DNA from: Deroplatys truncata
Lineage: Eukaryota; Arthropoda; Insecta; Mantodea; Mantidae
Assembly (NCBI GenBank): GCA_030765065.1
Contig: CM060984.1
Location: 101,537,488 to 101,601,487 of the forward strand
Direction: 5' to 3'
Length of the DNA: 64,000 nucleotides
Positions 23,965-35,567 of the stretch are shown piece by piece. The notes under the pieces were generated by a model. That model was not told where the DNA came from. It saw only the letters and a list, made by a program, of their open reading frames with translations, and made no database searches. The translations under genes were made by a program, and so were the position numbers. Position 1 is the first letter of the stretch; every line of letters starts with the position of its first letter.

Positions 23965-26045
23965 GGCCTGCACGTAACATATTAGTATTAAATGTTAGCT
24001 GTCAAAACATCTAATATCCCAGATAATAACACTAATTATAATTTACGTACATCTTTGGACATTAAATAAGGCTTCATTATTTTTTTTAAAAAAGACCCTA
24101 ATATTTTTAATTATCCTACACAATATATAAAGTATAATGAGTTTTGACAGATAACTATATAAATAATTTTGTAATTTCAGTTCTTAGTTATTGTGCGTCC
24201 CCCCCCCCCACAATATTTTCTTCGTCTGTTTGATAGCCTCCGTTGTTTAAATGTACGAGAGATTTGCTAAAACAGGTTCCTTGTGCAATAAAAGCTAAAG
24301 TTACTTGTGCCACAGTTTTCGTTGTAGTTTAAGCACTCGTAGAAACGTTGGACAAGCTTTAGAGGACCTTTCTGGATGAAACCAGCGGCCAATACGTTTA
24401 AAACCAAATATTTCTCAATCGAGCATGTCAGCAGGGCAAGAAGAAAGCATAAGTGGGTTGTTTATATCATGTGAATGGTGATATGAACGTCCGTCTGTCA
24501 TAAAAAAACGAGCTGAAACAAGAGAGCTGATGCTCTTTATTCATTAACGATCAAATCTTGAAGCTTCTGTAATACGTCCTCAACAAGAATATCACAGTTC
24601 GTTTTAAACACTGAAAAAGTTTATGGCAAATTCAGTTATGCGGTCGGACTATTCATCGAGCTCTATAAAAGACGTCCTCAAAAAAATACCTCACACTATG
24701 ACAAATGATTAAATATCAATGGAACCTAGAATATTACCTTAAGATGCATAAAATAATAACTAAATCACACACAAATATGTGACAGTTCTTGTTTCACTGT
24801 AATAGGTTTTTGCTTACAAATGCCCTTGGTATATTTTAGTTCATTTAGTTCATCATTCTTGGGTACATACAAATAAAGTGACTTTACGCAAGCTGGCCTG
24901 GGCAACCACGGGGTCACGAGTGCAACTTGAATCGCGCAGAGCGACTCTAGAGGAATGCAGAAAAGACCTACCTGAAATCTTATGGCAAGTCCACTACCAC
25001 ACCAGAGCACCACTCCGCCTCACAGGCGGCTAAACCAACACAGCGACTGAGGCATGGGCCAGTGGACGAATTTAGACGGGCGAGAAACTCAGCTAGGGGC
25101 TTAGGGATACCAACCTAATGGCTGGCCTTTTGACATTCATAGCTTACGTCAAATATCACAATGTATTTTACCCACGTGAAAATGAGCCTCCTCGATCAGT
25201 GCAGTTATAGTAATGAGTAACATATTTGTGTAATTAAGGTTAGGAAAACAATTGCGCAAGGCAGTATACGATAAAATTAATCTTCGAATCATAAGAACTT
25301 TCGTAATTTGCAAGTTTTGAGCGGCACTTTGACGTACCGCAGCTGATTCTGAAGATTAATAAAAAAGCTTGACGTCAACAACCCTTACATTTATAAAACA
25401 AAATAAAACAGATCATTATTACAGTAAAACGAACAAAAAAGAGACCCCTCTATAGATACAGTCATATGTGTCAATATAATCTCGGCAGTAGGATGGGTTT
25501 CTTTCTAAAATAAGGGGTTTTTTCCTGATAAAATAAGTAAACATAAGAAAAATACGATTTTAAATAAAATTGATACTTCGTAAAACTTATGCACATAAAT
25601 ACATCGTTGTTATTAATAAATTCAAAAGGTATTCATTACTACAAAATGATCTATATATTTTACGTAAAACATCACCTAAAAGCTCTTTTCCACAAATTTT
25701 CTTTCGTAATTAATGCTATAATTAATTGAACATTTTGGGGAACTCAATAAGCTTTTTAAAGAAGGAAGACTGTTTTATTTATTCATACAGGAATAGCTGA
25801 AGAAGATATATATTTTCAAAATTTGGATATTATCAACACTGCTAGGAAATAATAAACCTATCTCCAAAACCAGATAAACTAAGATAAGTATATCCCAGTA
25901 AATAGTGTTGTAACGTCCTTACGCTTCTAAAAAGTATTTAAATGTCTGCGTAAAATACCCTGCCTTGAAGGTAAACACCTAGGCAATATGCCCAAGCATA
26001 TAAACTTGAAATACATTACAGAGGTGCCAGAATTCTGGATAGCTC
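23965..26045. other. AT-rich sequence, nothing recognised
   Basis: A GC-richer patch at 24890-25090 looks like an old SINE, but I cannot see clear Pol III boxes. No coding feature supported. Confidence 0.4.
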
Positions 26046-26054
26046 ACACGGCCA

Positions 26055-26765
26055 TAAAAGTTTGATGTCTTACATTCACATGACTTTCTCTACCCACTAT
26101 CATTTATTTTTATATAGTTACTACAAACTATTCTTACGCAAATTTGTTTTTCTATCTGCTTCATCTTGATCGAGATAAACATTTGCAGATACAGTTTCAT
26201 TAAACACTTCATTGAGGTACAAGAGGGAGAGCAGAAAAAGAATCGATATTCAGGTTTCTAAAAGCGGCCCGCTATGGTTTTAAAATTCCATACTTTCCAT
26301 GACAGCGCGAAAACAAGTTATTTTATATAAGATGTGTTTTAAAGAGATTTTTTTTTTTTTAAATACGCATTTGTCCGTCTCTTAACGCTTACCAGTTTTA
26401 AAAAATTACCCTTCCGAATGAAGAGGACTTCACAGGCCATTCTCCCCAAAATTCAATGTATACATTTTGTCATGTAAAATCCTTAAATATAGGCATTTTA
26501 ATCAAAATCATTAGACCCATTTTTGAGAAAATAAAAAACTTTTAAAAATTTTCTTGAAAATCTTCGTGTCGCATCTTACAGAAGATACTGAACTTAAATA
26601 CAATGCTTTCATTTATCCGACTTTTCGTTGAGCTATGCCGTTCACAAATACAGGTACATACGAAACTTCTTTTAATTCTGGGATCTCCGGTGAAATCTCG
26701 GTATCGAATTTTTGGGTGGAATGCAATACCTGCTACCTACTAGGTACGTATTAGAGAAATTAAAA
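26055..26765 (-). repeat. Family M repeat
   Basis: It begins 'gatgtcttacattcacatga', 'ctttctctac', has 'cattttaatcaaaatcatta' and 'gaaaatcttcgtgtcgcatc', and ends near 26760 with 'tttttgggtggaatgcaata' and 'gtattagagaaattaaaa'. The microsatellite site is short in this copy. Confidence 0.8.
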
Positions 26766-26769
26766 ATGA

Positions 26770-27350
26770 AAAAAAGTACATTATACGAACATATTAAGTG
26801 ATCCAGGCCTGTGTTTATAAAATTCACCGCACCATGTGACCACAAGAGGACGGCCCTGAGAATGAGTAGATTTCAAAACCATAGCTTTAAACATAGTCTG
26901 TTAGCAAAATATGATGTTCACTTGCTTTCTTGAGTCGCGGAATGTTTCGAGGATGTAAATCTCCAGTTGTACAAAAACCAGTAGGGGAAAAAAGAGGGAA
27001 GAAAAGCTGGAGAAAGTGTTGAGCTAAGACAGGGCAGTGATACAAAGTAGTAGTATGTTTCACATGTATGTATGCTGTGCAAACCAAAATGTATAAAAGT
27101 GTGTATTGCATAGATAAATTTGAGAGAGGTTTGTGTGTGTATGAAGAAGTTGCCCATTTTCAACATCCCAAAATTAGTTATATAAAAAAAAACTGGTACT
27201 ACTACTTAAACTGTTTGAAGCAGCTTCGTAGCTGCATTTATGTAATCCAATGCCTTTGCAGTTGTGTATTTTGTGCTTTTATATGTAGATTAAATTAAAA
27301 TGTTTGTTACATTGTTTTACTGTGGCTGCTTTTCATACAAACTTATTATT
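26770..27350. other. Sequence without a recognised gene
   Basis: Small frames on both strands (26887-27166 minus, 27068-27298 plus) without family features. Confidence 0.4.
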
Positions 27351-27356
27351 ACTATT

Positions 27357-27760
27357 ATTACCGAGCAGGATGGCTCATGCGTAATGTCTGTGGCCTGCAT
27401 TTGGGAGGTCATGGGTTCAATCCGCGCGGCCGACTTCCTTAACCATGGGTTTTTGGATTTCCCCAGGTCACTCGGAGAATGCTGGGAAGGTTTATTACAT
27501 CCCCCAACATTTTCTGTTCCTCCATTTCACCTGCTTGGTCTGTTCCAGGGTTGAAAGTGTCTCCTGGAGTCTAAGCATTGCATGGCACGTGAAAAGGATG
27601 ATCTATGTAAACCTTTGACCCCCAGAGGATATGCAAGCCCGCAGGGGGAGGGAGGCGTTTGCACCAGTTGCCATTTGGGGGGTTTCACTGTAAAATGTAG
27701 ATCCCCCTTCCCTCCCAAGGGCTTACGGCACAAAATATCTCGTCAGTCAAGGTGGTATGT
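27357..27760 (+). repeat. SINE-1-like element, variant head
   Basis: The head 'taccgagcaggatggctcat' and the B-box region 'GGGTTCAATCC' (27413) are tRNA-like. 'ccatgggtttttggatttcc' and 'ggagaatgctgggaaggttt' follow in the same order as in SINE-1, at lower similarity. A diverged subfamily. Confidence 0.65.
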
Positions 27761-27829
27761 CCCACTCCACAGTCCTAATTCCCTCTGTAATGAGTTGAAA
27801 TTTATACTGACACAATAGTATCTGAGAAT

Positions 27830-28300
27830 AATGCGTACCGTCTGTGTTCGAGCTTTACAGGTCTTTCTTTCCATGTTGTGCTCACTACATAGATATCGTC
27901 AGGCAGAGGGCAAGTTTGCCCATGAATATGATGTCACAGAGCAAGGAATCTGCCTGCCACTGGCCTACAAGGGTTTATGGACATTACATCTCATATTTTT
28001 TGTTTCAAGTTTATTGCCCTTTAATCGGGTAGGTCATATCGGACAGTGAACGAAATTGTTGAAATGATGCTCAGACAGGCCCAGGATCTCTTGAGCTTGG
28101 TGTTACTCAACCCTCTCAATCTTCTCCGGATAAGCAAAAACCCTGGGGGAGGGCGGCTTATCCAAACTTGGAACCTCGTGGATGTGAGGCAGACATGCTA
28201 ACCCCACACCATGGAGTTGGTCACCTCAATATTCTTCCATTGCCAAACTTTTAGCCACCTGTTAGGGACAGTAGAGAACTTCAGCATAAATCTTTCTTAT
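27830..28300. other. Unassigned sequence with a tRNA-like patch
   Basis: At 28105-28205, 'cttggaacctcgtggatgtg' and 'cagacatgctaaccccac' look like a degenerate, reverse-oriented tRNA-type SINE head. The rest shows no feature. Confidence 0.35.
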
Positions 28301-28304
28301 TCAT

Positions 28305-28970
28305 ACTATCTATATAGACTAAAACTGATTTGTTGCATTCACATGACTTTCTCAACTATTCTTACAGAAGCTTTTCAATCTACTTTTATTAATCAAGATA
28401 AAACTTTCATTATCCATTTTTCTTTTAGGTATACATTAGGCTGAAGCGATTCAGATTTTTTAAAATGCAGATCATGACTGAAATTCTATGCTATTTGCAT
28501 GATCATGATAATAAGTGAATACCAACTTACTATTTCAAAAAAAGTATAAATATTTAAAAATTCAAGGGTATCTATAAAATGATTAATGCACAACAAATTT
28601 TATTTGACAAATTGTAATTTAATGAGATCTAAATTTGTTTAATAAGATTTTCTCTCTTATGGTTGAACAACTATACATTTCATTTAGAACGAATAGGACT
28701 TCACAGGCTATTCGCCAAAAATTCGGATATTCATTTTATTTGCCATACAAATATCTTTAATCAAAACTAAAGCAAATTTCTCTATTTAAAGGGTAGTTTG
28801 GGGAGGGGAGATTTTCTTGGAAATCTTGTGATGCAACCCTGGAAGATCCTAAACTTAAATGTCAAGCTTGGTGTTTATCTGACATTTCATTTTTGAGTTG
28901 TGCTGTTCACATACACACACACCTTTTCCTATGTTTTTTTTTTTATTCAGGGGCCTCAAAACACCTGTGC
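28305..28970 (-). repeat. Family M repeat
   Basis: It starts 'actgatttgttgcattcaca' and 'tgactttctc', has 'ggggaggggagattttcttg' and 'tttttgagttgtgctgttca' followed by a short CA run, then 'attcaggggcctcaaaac'. The last 100 bp of the family are missing. Confidence 0.8.
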
Positions 28971-29179
28971 AGCAATGTAGACCACCAAGTAATACACTTG
29001 TGTTCATGGGTTTCATCACTCAGTACAAAAAAAATCACGTTCCTGCAATCAAGTGTTTATTAGTTGTGCAAAGACAATCTTTTCTATCAGGGGCATAGTA
29101 ATCCAAAACAGATGGTAAGATATCTAATCAAATTTGAACATTTCAATTACTGCCACAGAAAAATTTGTTAGGGGGGGGG

Positions 29180-29520
29180 ATTGTTGCAGTTTTGTGGTCC
29201 TCCCACAGTCCAGCCGCAGCCCTGTTGGAAAGGATGCTTTCATTGTTTCCCAAAATCTGATCCGTTACAATATTTGGTTCCAATATCAGCATCCTTTACT
29301 AGACCTCTGGTTATAGAAACAGTGACGCTTTCTTGCCAAGAATGGACAGTCAAAAATTGTATACAAGGTAGTTTTCTTACCTGCCTTGCACACTTTACAG
29401 ATGGGTTTATCCTTGTAGAGTCCAACTTCACATAGATGTTTCCTGAAATGACCATTTTCAGAAATTAATGTGACTACTTTCCTTATAACACTCTTAATGA
29501 AAAGTGGAGTCAACTGGAAC
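29180..29520 (-). pseudogene. LINE ORF2 C-terminal relic (jockey-like)
   Basis: On the minus strand the protein reads 'LISENGHFRKHLCEVGL', then 'PICKVCKAGKKTTLYTIFDC' and 'PFLARKRHCF'. This is the C-x2-C...C block that closes jockey/R1-type LINE ORF2 proteins after the RNase H region. 'EFWETMKASFP'-like sequence follows in another frame. Reverse transcriptase and endonuclease parts are absent. Identification rests on the order of conserved residues, seen by eye. Confidence 0.6.
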
Positions 29521-29639
29521 TCTTAATAGCTTCACTCGCCTGTTTATCATGAGCATCTCACATCATCAGCTACCTGTTAACTGCCGGATCAACTCTTGAG
29601 TTGAATTGTTGAAAGCCTGGGGTTTCCTCTAATGGTCTG

Positions 29640-29960
29640 TGGGTAAACCTAAATAAGGGGTTCTCTGTTGCTGGCACACTGTTCGTGATCCGGTTTTAAA
29701 ATTTCCTTATATAAATCTATTATATTTCAAGTGCTTTGGGTTTCTGTCCTGGCTTCAGTAATTTGATGTTCGCTCCTATTTTGTGGTTTTGGGTCCAGAA
29801 GTGTAAAGCAAATGCTGATTTTTTGGTCTGTTTAAATTTGATGCAACACCAGTATTCCTTGAAGAGGGTGCATAGTTCTTTTTAGTTTTCTTGATATAAA
29901 CGTTCACACAATTTTTACATAGGATTGCCTACTTCCAACTCCAACCTTACAAATGCATCT
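29640..29960 (-). pseudogene. Penelope-like GIY-YIG relic
   Basis: The minus strand gives 'NCVNVYIKKTKKNY', matching the C-x2-C...YIG-x-T block of the Penelope endonuclease. One frame away is 'KSAFALHFWTQNHKIG', matching the 'SAFA-x-H...H' block further along. Frame changes separate the pieces and no reverse transcriptase is left. It is weaker than the relic at 46.5-47.0 kb, but the two show the same order of motifs. Confidence 0.5.
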
Positions 29961-29964
29961 TGAC

Positions 29965-31480
29965 ATCTACCTCCGTATCCAGTCCTACTATTGCTACTAA
30001 CACCAGTAACCTTCAACTGAGGATGGGAATGATTTGTTCTCAAATTTGAAAATATAGGAATTTTAAAAAGTGAGTGTGATACTGTGTGATAAAATAGACT
30101 TGAATAATTTGTAAATTATTATAAGCTTTACTGTTACTAACTTCTTCCAATTTACACAGCACCGAGTTTCATTTCCAGTCTGTGTATTGTACAAAAATAT
30201 CATTATCTTGATGATTTCAGGAAACAACACTTTTGGAACCAAATCTTGAGATATGTAATGCATGTTTAAACATCTGTGAAGAATTGTGTGAACCTTTCAA
30301 CTAAAAATCCAACCTTTGCTGAGGTTGCCTCAATAGTCTTCCTTCTCTCAACCCACATGTGTATATTGTCAATATTTGATACATTTATTGTAGTTGTTGG
30401 TTGACAGATCTGCAAGACTTGGGTGCTTTCATGGGTTTACTGAAACATTACACCAGGCATAACAAACCATAATAAAGCTGGGGTTTTTCCATTGCTGCAT
30501 CACCGTAAGCTTATTTGAGCAGTTTTAATGGTCCTGAAGAAGATATGTGTAATTCAACACAAAACTTTATTAATACAATTTTGTGCTTTATAATATTATA
30601 CTTCATACACATCAAGAACAAAACTTTATGACAGAGTTGCTAGCTGCCATTAAACACAGCATACCAACATGCACAAACAACATAACTGATTGCCATGCAC
30701 AGAACAAAATTATGATCATGAATGTTAACAACATAGAAAAATATCCCTTACTGTTGTTTACATTAAAAATGAAAATATAATACCTCAGGAATCTTTTGAA
30801 GCCAGTACAGGTGTTGAAACAGTTTATCTTGAAAGTAACACATTTTCAAGAAAATAATTTATGCGGAATGTTTTATTCGTTTTGAGGGGAAAAAAATATT
30901 AGTTACATTTTATTGAATGCATATTTTCAAGGCCAGTACAAATTTTTTAAATGGGAATCTCATTTTTTTTAACAGATTTTGATTTTACACACACAAAAGT
31001 TTGAAAAGAAAACTAACGTCTGTGTTTAAACTGCATTTGTGTTTTCTTAAATTCAAACAAATGAAATGAGTTAAGTCTTTCCATGTATCAAGGTTAATAA
31101 TGTTTTCAAACTTCTTAAATATTTTATAAAATAATCATTACATAAAAAAATGTTTCAGGAAAGTTTTTGCTTTTATGCATAAAACCAAAGTCTGTTAAAA
31201 ATACTGAGTTCCCATTTAGAAACATGAGCTGACAATGAAACGATGTTGAAAATATGTAGCAAATGAAATCCAATAACATTGTTTTGCCCCTTCAAATTAA
31301 GGGACACTCACCAATGTTTTCTCGAAAATGTAATACTTTTAAGTTAATCAGCTGGAAAGTTAAAAGATAGAGCTGACCATGAAAATATGCACTAAATAAA
31401 ATGCACCAATCAAGAAGGTTACTATAATCAGCGCAACAGTTCTAGACACGTGAAAATCTTAATGAGAGCTATGATGCGAG
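29965..31480. other. AT-rich sequence, nothing recognised
   Basis: No coding or repeat feature that I can support; some of it may be 3' sequence of the transposon at 31.5 kb. Confidence 0.4.
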
Positions 31481-31589
31481 TTGCTTACCAGATCAGGTGG
31501 TGACCGGTCGACTGCACACTGCAGGAGTGCGTTGGACAGTCGTCAAATATCCTCACCGGTTATGCACTGCTTTGCGCTGATAAACTTAG

Positions 31590-33189
31590 TTATATACAGT
31601 ATATTAAAATCCACGCTGTAAAAAGCGCTTTAATATAAAAAACACTGTCAATCATTGCCTCCAATTCTTCCACACATAACAACCCTTCCTCTTCTGCGGA
31701 ATCACTCACATTATTGCCGTCATCGCTGCTGTCACTACTTTCTGCACCATTATCTTGGATGAGAATTCTTTCTATTTGATTTTCTGTAATTCCGTATTTT
31801 TCGAAATAATGATTCTTAATTTATTCAACATGTCGACATACATTTTCCCATTCTGGCCTTCCAATTTCAGCAAATTGCTGGCGTTATAACTGCTCCACAT
31901 ATTTTAATTTAAAAGTCATATTTCTGCATGCCACCCATTTTTTGATATCAGCCCAGATTAATTCGATTGGGTTTAGATCTGGGTGATGCGATGGCAGTCT
32001 AAGTACATTATGGCGATGTATTACTATCTGGTCAAGTATGTATGACGTCTGAAGCTGTTTGTTGGTTTTAATTAAGTTATATAGCTTTGTTTTACTCATG
32101 CTTTCATCTAAAGCTATATTATGTCTGAGTAACCAAGCTCTCATTTCTTCTTTCAATGAATTTGAGGTAGGTGGTTTGTCAATTGAGTGTTGACGCATTG
32201 TGAAGCATTGTCGATGACCAGAACAGACCCAGCAGGCATACTAGGTCTCAACATGGCGTTGATTCACTTCATGTACTTTTCTGTATTCATTTCTTGATGA
32301 AAATCTCCTGTTGTTTTTGCAACTTGCCGATCTCTCCAACAGCATGAACGAATAATAAGTATTTGCCCTTTAGCAACAGGAACCTGCAACCTAATTCGCT
32401 ATCGTCAATCCAACTTTTAGATGCTGTACGACTGCTGTGTATGTATGACTCATCTTCATACACTATAGTATTTTTCTGAAATTTGTAGCACCACCTTAAA
32501 AATTGATGCTGATATAAGTACATATAAAATTATACTCATTTGGAAAGGTAGAATCAGACTGAAAAATTCAATGCCATAGCCGGGATTTGAACCACGGATC
32601 TTAGGCTTTCCGTGCCGTTGCTCTAACTGACTAAGCTATCATGGCAACATATACATTTTATTTTATTATTTTATTTATTTATTTTGCTTTTCTGTTAGAA
32701 CTCTTCTATTTGATTTCGGTTTCTTCCATTTGAACCCTAAATCTTTAATAATTTTTCTGAGATTTGTAGCACCACCTTGAAAGTTTCTGCTGTCTTTCAG
32801 CTGGATGAGCAATCTGCTTATTATTAGCACAGTTTTTTCTTCCACATAGGAATTGTGCATCGTGCGCCGAATGATGCATTCGAAATCGTCTATTTCTGTA
32901 ATACGTTTAGGGACCTTATGTTTCTTCCCAGGTGTGTCAAATGGTACTCTTTCATCCATATGTTCTTTTTTCTTATCTTTGAGAACTCTGGAATCGGAAC
33001 TCGGTGAAACACCAGTTGCTTTGACTACTCTTTCTTTCATTCTCTTAAGGCTTTTGTGGAACTCGGATGAACATATATTTTCTTCCTTCATCTCTGCTTC
33101 TTGCTTCAGAAGTCGAGGACATTTGCAATTATTTCCCTACTTTGACTACGTAACACCTTACCACTTAACTTTGAAAACATAGGAGCCAT
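31590..33189 (-). pseudogene. IS630/Tc1/mariner-type transposase relic, DD82E spacing
   Basis: The ancestral frame runs from ATG 33189 to TAA 31590. In order: N-terminal 'KLSGKVLRSQSREIIANV'; a frameshift; a helix-turn-helix region ending 'VPFDTPGKKHKVPKRI'; 'GATNLRKIIKDLGFKWKK'. A SINE then interrupts the frame. Next come 'NTIVYEDESYIHSS' (first catalytic D at about 32454), 'SVLVIDNAS' (second D at 32212) and 'HPDLNPIELIWADIKKW' (E at 31964). Between the second D and the E lie 245 nt, so 82 residues once a one-base loss is allowed for. Two stops follow, then an acidic tail 'SSDSSDDGNNVSDSAEEE'. Such transposases cut and paste DNA at TA. DD82E is the spacing I recall for the 'Sailor' group. 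It cannot be active: at least two frameshifts, two stops and the SINE. The same protein type recurs at 57.5 kb. Confidence 0.85.
32530..32665 (-). repeat. tRNA-derived SINE-3, inserted in transposase
   Basis: Minus strand: 'ATGATAGCTTAGTCAGTTAG' (A box) and 'GTGGTTCAAATCCCGG' (B box) at tRNA spacing, then 'ctatggcattgaatttttc' and 'agtctgattctacctttcc'. The same element is at 44040-44170. 'acatata' flanks both sides and may be the target duplication. The insert separates 'LTEKQNK' from 'YLYQHQF' of the transposase. Confidence 0.85.
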
Positions 33190-33343
33190 GGTTATAAATA
33201 TAACAAATATAAAATAAGTACTATTTAGATACTGCAGCTCTCTTTAAAATTACAACCAGATGCAGACACTTTCTATGCAGACTGTATGTGTTACGCACTG
33301 TGAGCAAGCAAAGGTATTATATCGCTTTCGTTGATAAAGCTAA

Positions 33344-33380
33344 ACATAAACCATTCCTAGGCTCGGCAGCTGGGTTGGCA
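33344..33380. other. Junction of two head-to-head transposons
   Basis: 'TAGGCTCGGCAGCTGGG' here is almost identical to 'TAGGCTCGGCAACTGGG' at 58425, just beyond the start of the related copy at 57.5 kb, while the flanks differ. It is therefore likely to be part of an element end. 'GGCAATCAAGG' next to it resembles the end of the element at 59516. The exact break between the minus-strand and plus-strand copies cannot be fixed by eye. Confidence 0.5.
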
Positions 33381-34741
33381 ATCAAGGTCACGGTTCCAGA
33401 AGTTTTGCGCGAGTAATAACCACGTGGCACAAAGCTTTAAATGAATGGGAGGGGATGAAAACGTCACAGCGGTCGTCATAGCAATCATTAGGACCAATTA
33501 GAACTAAGAAGTTTCCATAGCAACGATAGATGCAAATGCCTTGTTGTGATATCATAACACGTGATTGGCATGACATGCCGGGCGAGCGACCGTTGCAGTA
33601 AACATGAACTGCAGTCTTATCTTCTGCTGTCACTGCAGTTATAAACAATGTCCTCCTTTTAGCCCCAGCTTGCTTATGTTTTTGTATCAGTTTAGAGATT
33701 GACTGCACACTGAAACGTTCTTTTGCATCGTCCTATTTTATGGTATTTGCCTTGTGTTACGTGCTTTGAGTCTGTGTATTTGTGCTTGCGTGTGTTGTGT
33801 GAGCATTTATAATTGTGTTAACACGTTCAATGGATATTTAATAATGTCCAAAAATAGTGACAAAGATAGTGCAGCCAAACGAAAAACTGAGCGCACTCAG
33901 GAACCAAACAAAACTGTATTTGGTAAAGGTATCCCAATTAAAGGATAGGCGTGGGAAATAATATGCTCTGTGAGAGAATATTTCCAAGAGGAGAAAATAA
34001 TTCAGTGGCTTGTTTGCCACAATATACCGGTGAAGGAGGGACCGAAGAAAAATGAACTACTGGAACTTTTGAAAGCAAACAAACCGTGGTTTCCAAGTTA
34101 TGTAGGCAATGGCATTGCTGCAGAACATCGTCACAAAATAATTAGGCTTCCTCCATATCATTGTCATTTTAACTCGTATTAATTTGGGCCGACATAAAGG
34201 GTTATGTTGTGCGAAACAATAAAGGTTTCACTGTTTCGTCAGTAATAAAGCTTAAGAAGAGGCACTAACAGCAGTAAAAGCTGAAAACTCGTACAAAGAG
34301 TGTAATAAGTGCAGCTTGGGAAAATTAAGGAGTTTTGGAAGAAACTATAGAACAGCTTGTCATTTCTGTGGGGAATTCTAGCAGCTCTTCAGATGATGAC
34401 GACGGTGGCAACATTGTCTATCAAACGAGCAGCAGCAGCAGTGATTCGGAAAGATGGCATTTTTTCCATTAGAATAAGCATCAATATTTCACAGGTATGT
34501 CTCTTCTGTTAACGCAAGTTTTTACACTGATATATTCTTGCATTTTCTATCCTCTGCATGTAGATTCATTATTTAACAATTGTCTTCGTATACGAATATA
34601 AATAATACCTGCTCTACAATGCAGGTGCAACCCAGTCACCTTCAACATAGTTCTAGCACGCTCTCCACGTGGTCGCGATGAGCAGCAATGTCATCTCTCT
34701 CTCCCCACGAAATGTCAATCACCTTCTTGATTGGCGCAGAG
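33377..34741 (+). mobile_element. Internally deleted IS630-type (DD82E-like) element
   Basis: The right end reads inward from 34741 as 'CTCTGCGCCAATCAAGAAGG', followed outside by TA (34742-34743). It matches the ends of the 822-bp copy at 59516. The left end is degenerate. Leader and 5' sequences (33410-33900, e.g. 'ttaaatgaatgggaggggat', 'gtgattggcatgacatgccg') are shared with that copy. The coding part (33844 on) gives 'MSKNSDKDSAAKRKTERTQ', a TAG stop at 33946, 'AWEIICSVREYFQEE', and then jumps to 'IIQWLVCHNIPV', 'HRHKIIRLPPYH' and, after a one-base shift, 'VLIWADIKGYVV'. The whole catalytic centre with both aspartates is gone. The acidic serine-rich tail 'SSSSDDDDGGNIV' remains. A non-autonomous derivative. 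Confidence 0.8.
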
Positions 34742-34749
34742 TATAATAT

Positions 34750-35560
34750 CATTGTTTTTTTCCCTCGCAAATGAAGAAACATTCACCATAAATTGTTTTC
34801 TTGAAAATGCATTGCCTTCTAGATAATCAGGTAAGACATTTTTTAAATTGTTTTTAATGTCTGTTCTAACAGCAAACAGAACTGTAGGGATGTACACTAA
34901 TGAATTAAATAATTGGGTACTGAAATTTGGAAAATAAACTTTCAAAGGCTAAGTTTAAGGTACCTCCCCAGCATATGCGTTTTATGACAGGAAAAGCTGG
35001 CAAAATTCTTGTTCAGTTCTGGTGGGATTAGAAACATGGACCTCTCAATTACAGTCCATGCCTTAATGGGTAAGGCCAACTGTGTTGATAATGTAGGTTT
35101 AGGGATTTTAAAGTGATCTTTCAAACATGTCCCATCAAATCATGGCTTAAATTTCCTTTGGGAAATTTTTTAAAGTAAGAAGTGCAATTTATCCTGTACA
35201 TAAAGGTCAGTCCAAACAATGCACTCATTTCTTGCTTTCGTACTTATTATAGCAATTCACTGTTAATTTTAACCTAACTTCAACTGCCATCGCTTCTTGC
35301 ACTGCATCACGGTGTAACTTGCCAAGCATACAGTATAATGTATATTACTTTGAATAAGGTGTTCCAGTGTAATGTATTTTAGAATTCTACATAATTGCCA
35401 ACTTCCTGAAATTGGAACTTGTAAAACTTGCTTCGTCTTGTAAAGCAGCAAACATATAAAAATTACATATAGAAAATAAATGGGAATTACATTTTATAAG
35501 AATCCTTGAAGACCTAGTAGTACTGCTTCCTTCTGTCACATATGCTGAAATTCATGGTAG
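34750..35560. other. Sequence without a recognised gene
   Basis: Three short minus-strand frames, none recognisable. Confidence 0.4.
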
Positions 35561-35567
35561 CATAATA

